From Frankiales bacterium (GTDB taxonomy: Bacteria; Actinomycetota; Actinomycetes; Mycobacteriales; Jatrophihabitantaceae): a stretch of 64,000 nucleotides of DNA. Shown here one piece after another: positions 56,609-64,000 of this stretch. The stretch lies in contig JAOPUZ010000025.1 of the NCBI GenBank assembly GCA_025966315.1, forward strand, positions 88,166-152,165, written 5' to 3'. The notes beneath the pieces are model-generated. The model had not been told where the DNA came from. It searched no databases and saw only the letters and a list, made by a program, of their open reading frames with translations. Both the position numbers and the translations under genes were made by a program. Each line of letters begins with the position of its first letter. Positions within the stretch are counted from its first letter, which is position 1.

Positions 56609-57694
56609 TCAGTCGAATACGACCACCGAACGAGCGATCGAACCGCCACCGATCGCGGCGTAACCCTCGTTGATCTGGGACAGCGGAATCCGATTGGACA
56701 CCAGCTCGTCCAGCTTCAGGCGACCCCTGGTGTAGAGGTCCAGCAGATACGGCAAGTCCTTACGGAATTGGACCGATCCCATGATCGAGCCCTGGAATCG
56801 GCGCTCCTGCAAGAACGCGGCCGCTGGTAGCTCGAACGTCCCGGACGCGACCCCGATCGCGGTGGCCGTACCGCCTCGCCGCAGCACGTTGAAGGCCAGT
56901 TCGTAGGTCTGTTTCAGGCCGAGCGCCTCGAACGAATAGTCCACCCCGCCCGCACCGGGAATGAGTTCGTGCAATTGCTCGACCGCATCGCCGCTGGAAT
57001 TGTTGATGCCGTCGGTTGCGCCGAACTGCTTGGCCGTCTCGAGCTTGCCGTCGTTGATGTCGATCGCCACGATCCGGCTGGCCCCGGCCAGGACCGCGCC
57101 CTGAATCACGTTCAAGCCGACCCCGCCGCACCCGATGACCGCGACCGTCGCGCCTTCCGGCACCTTGGCGGTACGGATGACTGCCCCGACGCCCGTCGGT
57201 ACACCACAACCCACCAGGGCAGCCCGGTCCATCGGGATATCTGGATTGATCTTCACCAGCGCGTTCTCGTGCACCAGCATCTCTTCGGCAAAGGTGGCCA
57301 GCCCGACGAATTGAATGGCCGGATCGCCGTTCGCCAACGACAGGCGCGATTTGTCGCCGTCGGCGCGGGCCAGGCCCTCCTGCAGGCAGAGCGTGGGTCG
57401 GCCGGACAGGCACCATTCGCATTGCCCACAAAATGCTGTGGGGTAGGAGATGACATGGTCACCGGGCTTTACGTACGTGACATCGGAGCCGACCGCTTCG
57501 ACGACACCGGCGCCTTCATGACCCAGCACCGTCGGGCCCGCCAGCGGGTATTCGCGCTCCAGATAATGCAAGTCGCTGTGGCACAGCCCGGTCGCGCCGA
57601 CGCGTAGCCGGACCTCGCGAGGCCCCGGATTGTCGATGGTGATGTCTTCGATTTCCAACTTGCCCGGACTCTCGAACAGCACGGCAGCTTTCAT
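56609..57694 (-). CDS. Zinc-dependent alcohol dehydrogenase (class III / NDMA-dependent-like)
   Basis: MKAAVLFESPGKLEIEDITIDNPGPREVRLRVGATGLCHSDLHYLEREYPLAGPTVLGHEGAGVVEAVG; CGQCEWCLSGRPTLC. Confidence 0.92.
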   Translation of the reverse strand: MKAAVLFESPGKLEIEDITIDNPGPREVRLRVGATGLCHSDLHYLEREYPLAGPTVLGHEGAGVVEAVGSDVTYVKPGDHVISYPTAFCGQCEWCLSGRPTLCLQEGLARADGDKSRLSLANGDPAIQFVGLATFAEEMLVHENALVKINPDIPMDRAALVGCGVPTGVGAVIRTAKVPEGATVAVIGCGGVGLNVIQGAVLAGASRIVAIDINDGKLETAKQFGATDGINNSSGDAVEQLHELIPGAGGVDYSFEALGLKQTYELAFNVLRRGGTATAIGVASGTFELPAAAFLQERRFQGSIMGSVQFRKDLPYLLDLYTRGRLKLDELVSNRIPLSQINEGYAAIGGGSIARSVVVFD

Positions 57695-57893
57695 CAAACT
57701 CTCCCTTTGGGTAGAGGACGTTCCCCGAAGCGTCGCACCGGCAGGGGATCTGCACAAGGATTCAGATGATTCACAGGGATTGACCGGGATTGGCGGAACA
57801 GACCGTCCGGACGCCGATTGGCGACAGAATGGGCCAGCGGAGGCCGTTGTGCAACAAAGCTGAGCCGAAGTGTGTCTAGCTGGGCAGGAGGCA

Positions 57894-58463
57894 ATGATGA
57901 GCGAGCAGGACGGATTCTCCGATTTCGTTCGGGCGCACACGTCAGACCTGCTGAGGTCGGCGTACCTGCTCACCGGCGATGTGCCGCTGGCCGAAGACCT
58001 GGTCCAGGACACGCTGCTGATCCTGTATCCGAAGTGGGCCCGCGTCCGCCAGGCCCAGCTGCCGCTGGCCTACGTCCGTCGCTCGATGGCCAATGCCTTC
58101 ATCAACTCCCGCCGAGGTAAGTACAACGCGGCTCGGCGTGAAGTGCTCTTCTCCGACCCGCCGGACCGAGCGGTTTCGACCGACCCGATCGGGCCGTTCT
58201 CTGACGCCCAGCTGGTCGAGCAGCTGCTCGCCTCGCTGGCCGCGCGACCACGCGCCGTACTCGTGCTGCGGTATCTGCACGATCTCAGTGACGAGCAGAT
58301 CGCCACCGACCTGGGCATGCGGGCGGGGTCGGTCCGAAGCATCATCAGCCGGGCGTTGGCGACGCTTCGCGAACAGCTCGAGCAAACCCAATTGAGCGCC
58401 CACCCGAAATACCCGCCGCCACCGCGGGAAACATCGCGGCCACCGAAAGGAGCAGCGTCATGA
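57894..58463 (+). CDS. SigE-family RNA polymerase sigma factor (ECF)
   Basis: FSDFVRAHTSDLLRSAYLLTGDVPLAEDLVQDTLLILYPKWARV; LRYLHDLSDEQIATDLGMRAGSVRSIISRALATLRE. Confidence 0.92.
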   Translation: MMSEQDGFSDFVRAHTSDLLRSAYLLTGDVPLAEDLVQDTLLILYPKWARVRQAQLPLAYVRRSMANAFINSRRGKYNAARREVLFSDPPDRAVSTDPIGPFSDAQLVEQLLASLAARPRAVLVLRYLHDLSDEQIATDLGMRAGSVRSIISRALATLREQLEQTQLSAHPKYPPPPRETSRPPKGAAS

Positions 58464-59884
58464 ACGGCGATTCTGACCTGTCCGATCGAGTACGGGCCGC
58501 GATGGCCGCCAGCTCAGCCGCCGTCCACGATCGTCCCGACCTCGCCGAGCGGATCATCCGCACGGCCGAGCACTCCAGTCCACCCGTTCGGGGCTGGCGT
58601 CCCTGGCTCATCCCGCTGGCCGCGGCGCTGGCCGTGCTCGTGCTGTTCGGTGCGGTGGTGATCGGCGTCCGCCTGGTGGGCTCCAACGACGACAACCCGA
58701 CAAACCCGCCCGCACCCAGCAGTCAGCCAACCGCCGTTTCGCCAACGGTCTCACCCACCCCGTCCCCGACAACGTCGAACGCAACCGGGGGGCCCACTTC
58801 GGGCGGCCCGACGGGATCCCCCACTGCCAGCGCGGTCGCCAATCACCCGTCCGGCGCCCTTCCGCCCGGCTTCGTCGCGGTCGATCTGACCTGGTCCTCG
58901 CTCGATCAGGGGTGGGCACTCGGGACGGCGCCGTGCGCGAGCGCACCGTGCACCTCGATCGTGCGGACGGACAACGGCGGCAAGACCTGGGTCGGTGTGC
59001 CCGCACCCGCGGCCGGACTCAGTTCGCAAGGTTCTTGCCACGGCGGATGCCTGACGAACCTGCGGTTCGCCAACGCCACAGTCGGCTATGCGTTCGGGCC
59101 GGAGGCGTTTTATCAGACCGTCAACGGCGGCCGTAGCTGGCAACGCCAAGCGGGCGGCGCCCTCGGACTCGAGGTGGCCGACGGTACGGCCTTACGGCTC
59201 AACGCGACGTGCCTGCCCGGTTGCCCATTCACGGTGCAGCGCGCCACGGTCGGCAGCACCAGCTGGCAGGCCCTGGCGTTGCCCCCGGGCGGCCTGTCCT
59301 TCGGAGGCAACCTGAGCCGGTCCGGCCACACGGCCGTGATCCTGAACCAGGGCCATGTCGCCGGTGGTGCGCAGGACGCCCGCTCGGTGCTGTTCGTCTC
59401 GAACAACGACGGGACCAGCTGGCGTACCGTGCACGAACCATGCCCAGCCACCACGACGACGTCCGGGGTGAGCGGCGAGGTCGATACCAGCGCGGTTTCG
59501 GTTGCCGGAGACGGCACGATCATGATCCTTTGCCGCCCTCGCACCGACAATGCCGGCGCGGCGTTCGCCATGACCTCGACTGATGATGGCGTCCACTTCC
59601 AGCGCAGCGCGACGTCGCTGACGAACGGCCGCGGGCCAGCCGGGGACGTCATTGCCGCCCCGTCGAAGTCGGTATTGCTGGCCTCGACCGATGCGCTGCG
59701 GCGCAGCGTAGACGGCGGCCGGTCCTGGACCGTTGTGTCCGGTGCCGTGAGCTACCTGGGTTTCGAATCGCCGACCGTCGGTCGAGCCATCCTCCAGCCC
59801 AGCGGCAACGGTTCCGGGTCGGCGACGATCCTGAGCACCGTGGACGGCGGCGCCCACTGGACGTCCTTCACGTTCCCCAGCTGA
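58460..59884 (+). CDS. Membrane-anchored protein with BNR/sialidase-like repeats, translationally coupled to the sigma factor
   Basis: Single TM (WLIPLAAALAVLVLFGAVVIGV), Ser/Thr/Pro linker, NGGKTW / NGGRSW / NNDGTSW / VDGGRSW / VDGGAHW repeats. 4-bp overlap with the sigma gene. Confidence 0.8.
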   Translation: MNGDSDLSDRVRAAMAASSAAVHDRPDLAERIIRTAEHSSPPVRGWRPWLIPLAAALAVLVLFGAVVIGVRLVGSNDDNPTNPPAPSSQPTAVSPTVSPTPSPTTSNATGGPTSGGPTGSPTASAVANHPSGALPPGFVAVDLTWSSLDQGWALGTAPCASAPCTSIVRTDNGGKTWVGVPAPAAGLSSQGSCHGGCLTNLRFANATVGYAFGPEAFYQTVNGGRSWQRQAGGALGLEVADGTALRLNATCLPGCPFTVQRATVGSTSWQALALPPGGLSFGGNLSRSGHTAVILNQGHVAGGAQDARSVLFVSNNDGTSWRTVHEPCPATTTTSGVSGEVDTSAVSVAGDGTIMILCRPRTDNAGAAFAMTSTDDGVHFQRSATSLTNGRGPAGDVIAAPSKSVLLASTDALRRSVDGGRSWTVVSGAVSYLGFESPTVGRAILQPSGNGSGSATILSTVDGGAHWTSFTFPS

Positions 59885-59957
59885 TCGGCGACAAAACGTC
59901 GACCTGTCATTCCGTGATATATATCCGGGCAAACACATTCAGCCGGAGGGCAGCTAA

Positions 59958-60344
59958 ATGAGTGAAAAAGGCATTGATCTCGGTCTTGTCATCCGTGATT
60001 CGGAAGCCGCGTTGCTGTTCTACCGCGACACGCTAGGCCTCGAGCATGTGGCCGACATCGAGAGTCCGACCGGCGTGATGCACCGACTGCAGTGGGGGTC
60101 GTCGCTGGTCAAGCTCAACCGGCCGAATTCCGCACCGGCTGCGTCCAACCCGGCCGACGGTTTACGCGGCGGCACCGGCATCCGGTACTTCACGCTCACC
60201 GTCGACGACCTCGACGACCTGGTGGCCAAATCCGAAGCTGGCGGCTACAAGACCGCGATTCCACGCACCGAGGTCCGCCCTGGCGTCGTCATCGCGATTG
60301 TTGAAGATCCGGAAGGCAATTGGGTTGAATTCCTGCAGGCCTGA
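59958..60344 (+). CDS. VOC family protein (glyoxalase/bleomycin resistance-like)
   Basis: MSEKGIDLGLVIRDSEAALLFYRDTLGLEHVADIES...VVIAIVEDPEGNWVEFLQA. Confidence 0.88.
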   Translation: MSEKGIDLGLVIRDSEAALLFYRDTLGLEHVADIESPTGVMHRLQWGSSLVKLNRPNSAPAASNPADGLRGGTGIRYFTLTVDDLDDLVAKSEAGGYKTAIPRTEVRPGVVIAIVEDPEGNWVEFLQA

Positions 60345-60377
60345 GGGCCGGGACCGGTCATCAGCTAACGTGACCCG

Positions 60378-60797
60378 ATGACTTCTCCAGCGCAGACCCG
60401 CGAAGACGTTGCGGCGCACCTGGACCGGTATTTGGCCACTTTCAACAGCGGCGATTTCACGCTGACGGCTGAGTCCTACTTGCTGCCATGCGCATTCATC
60501 GGCGTCGATGGTGTGCGCAACGTGGACACGACCGAGAAATTCGTCGAGCAGATGAGCACGATGGTCAGCAGCCTTCGCGCCCGCGGGTTCGTGAAGAGTT
60601 TCTGGACGGACAAGCAGATATTTCCGCTCGCCGACCGGCTTGCGCTGGCCTCGTGCACCTTCGAGCGTCGACGCGCCGATGGCACTGTCATCGAGGACGG
60701 CTGCGCGACGTACACCCTTCAGCGGGGCGACGGGGGCTGGCGAATCGTGTCCATCCTGGGCCACCCGGTGCCGACGAAGCTCATCGCGCCCGGCTGA
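60378..60797 (+). CDS. NTF2-fold (nuclear transport factor 2-like) protein
   Basis: AAHLDRYLATFNSGDFTLTAESYLLPCAFIGVDGVRNV...WRIVSILGHP. Confidence 0.7.
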   Translation: MTSPAQTREDVAAHLDRYLATFNSGDFTLTAESYLLPCAFIGVDGVRNVDTTEKFVEQMSTMVSSLRARGFVKSFWTDKQIFPLADRLALASCTFERRRADGTVIEDGCATYTLQRGDGGWRIVSILGHPVPTKLIAPG

Positions 60798-60954
60798 GCT
60801 TGTCGGCCTGCGTCCGATAGATCGGTCGGGTTGGGCGCCGGCCTTGACCGGAGGAATCGGACTCCGACGCGCTCGAGTGTGATGCAGCTGAGGACCACGC
60901 CTTCGGACGGCGCGGCGGGCTTTGATTTCGGTTCACCGTGTCGATGAGATTGCC

Positions 60955-62007
60955 ATGGCTCTTGGACGGCCGAGCGTTTCGGCATGCCTGATTGTGCGGG
61001 ACGAGCAGGACAGCCTGCGGGCCTGCCTGGCTTCCGTCGCGCCATTTGTGGACGAGATCGTGGTGTGTGACACCGGCTCCACTGACGAGACGATGGACAT
61101 CGCCCGCCAGGCCGGGGCGCGGTTGCTGTCCACCCCCTGGGCCGACAGTTTCGCCGCCGCCCGCAACACCGCCCTGGCCGCCTGTACCACCGACTGGGTG
61201 CTCAGCCTCGACGCCGACGAGACGGTGCTGGGCACCCCCAACTGGCTGGCGCCGATGCTGGCGGCCGGTGGTGACGACGTGGACGCCTTATCGGTCCAGA
61301 TCACCACAGCCGGCGGCCCGGACTCGCGCGGCTTGAGCGCGCACAGCGAGGTGAAGTTGTTCCGCCGCACCGGCGTCGCCTGGATCGGCCGGGTGCATGA
61401 GCGGCCGGTTCGCATCGATGGTGCCCCGCTACGCACCACCGTGCTGCCGATCCAGACGCTCACCCTGGTTCATCACGGCTACCGTGATTCCGTCCAGGTC
61501 GCAGCGAAAGCGAGCCGCAACGCCCGGCTCTGCGCGCTGGAATTCGATGAACTGGTTGCCACCGGGGCTGCCCCGAGCGAGATTGCCCGGGCCGCGCTCG
61601 ATCTGGGCCGCAGCCGGCTGGGTAGCGGCGATCCGGGCGCAGCGATTGACGCGCTGGAACGGGCCCGCCACGTCGAACCCGGTCGAGCACCCGAACTGAC
61701 CTGGCTGTGGGCGACCGACTTTCTGATCCGTATTGCGTTGTCAGAGGCGCGCACCGATGACGCCGAAGCGTTGATCGGGCAATTGCGCGCGGCCGGCGCG
61801 CCAACTGAGTACTGCCGGTGGCTGCAGGCACAAATGCTGCTGCTGCGCGGGGACCTCGGCGCCGCCCTGCCGTTACTGAACGGGATCGTCGCACTCATCG
61901 ATCTCAGCGGCAACGACCTGGACATGCAGCAGGTCTATCAGGCCCGAGCCTTAGTCCTGGCTGAGTTGGAACAGGGTCCAGGCCGCAACGGAGTGGCCGT
62001 CGCTTAG
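60955..62007 (+). CDS. Glycosyltransferase family 2 with C-terminal TPR-like helical region
   Basis: MALGRPSVSACLIVRDEQDSLRACLASVAPFVDEIVVCDTGSTDETMDIARQAGARLLSTPWADSFAAARNTALAACTTDWVLSLDADE. Confidence 0.9.
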   Translation: MALGRPSVSACLIVRDEQDSLRACLASVAPFVDEIVVCDTGSTDETMDIARQAGARLLSTPWADSFAAARNTALAACTTDWVLSLDADETVLGTPNWLAPMLAAGGDDVDALSVQITTAGGPDSRGLSAHSEVKLFRRTGVAWIGRVHERPVRIDGAPLRTTVLPIQTLTLVHHGYRDSVQVAAKASRNARLCALEFDELVATGAAPSEIARAALDLGRSRLGSGDPGAAIDALERARHVEPGRAPELTWLWATDFLIRIALSEARTDDAEALIGQLRAAGAPTEYCRWLQAQMLLLRGDLGAALPLLNGIVALIDLSGNDLDMQQVYQARALVLAELEQGPGRNGVAVA

Positions 62008-62490
62008 CGTCCCGTCGCTGATCATCGTCCGCACCTTCCCCGCGCTGAACCACTCATGGCGCATGTCCTGCTCGGTCTCTTCCCGCTCGGGCTGGCCATG
62101 GGTCAGTGCCCGAGCGAGGAAGACGTCATAGCCCTGATTGCTGTAGCCGTAGGACGCGTTCAGATGCCCGAGGTGTTGCCATTCGGCGGCGACGGCTCCA
62201 GTTTCTTCGCGTAGTTCCGCCGCGGCCAGTTCGGCGGCGTTGCCGGTCACGCCTGGTGGCCAGCCGCCCTGCGGGAATTCCCATTTGCGCTCACCAATGG
62301 TGTAGCGGAACTGCTCGACGAGCCAGAATCCGTCGTTCTCATAAGGCATGACCAGCGCAAAATCCGGCTTGTCGATGTAGCTGTACAGGCCAGTCGTCCC
62401 GTTCGGGAATCTGATCTCGTCCTCACGCAGGCGAAGCCATCGGCTCTGATAGGCCACGCGGGTACTGAGTCTCTCGATTCTGTCGCTCAC
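61951..62490 (-). CDS. NUDIX hydrolase
   Basis: FPQGGWPPGVTGNAAELAAAELREETGAVA (Nudix box). Confidence 0.92.
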   Translation of the reverse strand: MSDRIERLSTRVAYQSRWLRLREDEIRFPNGTTGLYSYIDKPDFALVMPYENDGFWLVEQFRYTIGERKWEFPQGGWPPGVTGNAAELAAAELREETGAVAAEWQHLGHLNASYGYSNQGYDVFLARALTHGQPEREETEQDMRHEWFSAGKVRTMISDGTLSDGHSVAAWTLFQLSQD

Positions 62491-62546
62491 CCGACGATCC
62501 TATGGAGTCCCGCCAACGGGCGAACGACGGCGGCCCTGGCAGCACC

Positions 62547-62591
62547 GGTCGGCACGGTCGGCACGGTCGGCACGGTCGGCACGGTCGGCAC
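62547..62591. repeat. 9-bp tandem repeat (GGTCGGCAC)x5
   Basis: Five exact consecutive copies upstream of the SIMPL lipoprotein gene. Confidence 0.97.
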
Positions 62592-62684
62592 CGGCCAGAA
62601 TTCGAGCGCGCCGGGACGCAACGTTTGTCGAGGTTCACCCGATCTAGCTGTCGATGCACATTCGGCAGCAGCCAGGGAGCCACC

Positions 62685-63548
62685 ATGAATCGATTTGGTC
62701 CACTTATCGTGATCGCCGGGGCGATGCTCGCGCTCGCCGGCTGTGGCGGCGGAACCCCCGGTATGAGCACCTCCGGCCCGGGCACTGCCGGAGCGGATCC
62801 GGCGGCAATTGCCAGCGGCACCGTCGACAAGCTCGTCGCGAACCAAAGCGCCGTTGACTCCACCGCAGCTGGCCAAACCGTCGGCCAACCGGTCACTACC
62901 ACCGCGCTCTCCGACCCGGCCTACACCGTCACGGCCCAGGGCGTCGGGGAGGTGACCGGCACACCGGACACCCTCATCGCCGTGATCGGGGTGCAGACCA
63001 GCGCGGCAAAGGCGAAGACCGCGCTGGACGACAACAACCGCAAGGCCGCCGCGGTCATCGCCGCGCTGAAAGGAAAGGGCGTTGCCGCAAAGGACCTGCA
63101 AACGAACGGTTTATCGTTGCAGCCCAGGTACGGCACCAAAGAAAACCAGATAACCGGTTACGACGCGTTCGAGAATGTGACCGCCACCCTGCGCGATCTT
63201 CACTCCGCCGGCGGCATCATCGACGCGGCGGTCACCTCGGCCGGTGACTCGGCTCGGGTCCAGCAGTTGAGCTTCGCTATCGGCGACGACACCGCCCTCC
63301 GGGCGACGGCACGCAGCAACGCAGTAACGCAGGCCCACACCCAAGCCGCGCAGATGGCGAAGGCCGCCGGCGCCGCGCTGGGGCGCGTGCGCTCCATAAC
63401 CGAAGTGCCACAACAGCCCCAGGGTATGTCGGCCGGCTACGCCACGCCCTCGTCGTCGGGTGGTGACGCCGCCGGGTCTTCCGTCCCGCTCGAGCCGGGA
63501 ACGCAACAGCTCTCGGTCGTCGTCACGGTCAGCTACGACCTGGCCTGA
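62685..63548 (+). CDS. SIMPL domain-containing lipoprotein
   Basis: MNRFGPLIVIAGAMLALAGCGGG lipobox; YTVTAQGVGEVTGTPDTLIAVIGVQTSAAKAKTALDDNNRKAAAVIAALKGKGVAAKDLQTNGLSLQPRY. Confidence 0.88.
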   Translation: MNRFGPLIVIAGAMLALAGCGGGTPGMSTSGPGTAGADPAAIASGTVDKLVANQSAVDSTAAGQTVGQPVTTTALSDPAYTVTAQGVGEVTGTPDTLIAVIGVQTSAAKAKTALDDNNRKAAAVIAALKGKGVAAKDLQTNGLSLQPRYGTKENQITGYDAFENVTATLRDLHSAGGIIDAAVTSAGDSARVQQLSFAIGDDTALRATARSNAVTQAHTQAAQMAKAAGAALGRVRSITEVPQQPQGMSAGYATPSSSGGDAAGSSVPLEPGTQQLSVVVTVSYDLA

Positions 63549-63788
63549 CGGCCTCCGTCCCGGGCTCGATCGTCGGGATCGCCGTGCCTCAGGCGATAGC
63601 TTCTTCGCCGACCGGCTCGATCGAGGTCGCGGTGAACTGCGAGCAGAGCGCGAGCGCGCCGCCGGCCATACGAGGTCGCGTTCGTAGGCACCACGGCGTA
63701 TCCGGCGTAACTACCCGAGTCGCCACTTCGTCGATCGACCCCCCGGACCGGGCGCGTCGCTAATGCGCCGATCCGCAACCGGTTGGAG

Positions 63789-64000
63789 TCAGGAACGCGG
63801 CGCGGCGCGGTTCCAGGTGAGTTCGGTCCGACGGCTGTCGCTGGCACTCGGATCGGCGACCACACTCAGGGTCAGCACGTCGCCTTCAAGGCGCGCCTGC
63901 CGGATCTGCACGCCGCCGACCCAGCCGGGCACGAAGCTGACCCGGACATGGTGTTTCAGAATCTCGTCGCCGACCTCCCAATCGCCGGCATAGCCGGCGA
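63789..64000 (-). CDS. Lipocalin-like domain protein, truncated by window edge (not in the ORF track)
   Basis: Reverse-strand reading ...AGDWEVGDEILKHHVRVSFVPGWVGGVQIRQARLEGDVLTLSVVADPSASDSRRTELTWNRAAPRS*. Confidence 0.75.
   Translation of the reverse strand, partial: AGYAGDWEVGDEILKHHVRVSFVPGWVGGVQIRQARLEGDVLTLSVVADPSASDSRRTELTWNRAAPRS

Overview
High-GC actinobacterial chromosomal window, densely coded on both strands, with no rRNA, tRNA, CRISPR array or transposase recognised. It mixes conserved housekeeping blocks (trpS, galE-galK, sbcD-sbcC, icd, mdh, folD, purH-purN, sucC-sucD, pcrA/uvrD, chorismate mutase) with accessory genes. The accessory set includes a DUF4331 cluster, two polytopic glycosyltransferase-like genes, a PspC/two-component locus, an LAXTG-type surface protein, a DyP peroxidase and a hydrolase/LLM-oxidoreductase/ADH cluster. 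Strongest observations: (1) a 21-codon, apparently leaderless peptide ORF reading (M/V)QTTGRWFFYGYRYATPTVTG*, followed by a GC-rich hairpin plus T-run upstream of chorismate mutase, which looks like an aromatic-amino-acid attenuator; (2) four dispersed ~40-bp palindromic elements (GTCCTA..CGTnGCCATGGCnACGC..TAGGAC), one of them in frame inside a membrane-protein gene; (3) a shared hairpin sequence (GATGCCAG[G/A]TGTTGC) directly downstream of both mdh and sucD; (4) G-quadruplex-prone intergenic repeats; (5) a tail-to-tail gene overlap in which both strands encode a C-terminal hydrophobic segment with a basic tail; (6) an in-frame TGA splitting a DUF1772-like gene. All calls come from reading the sequence. 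No homology search or folding was run.
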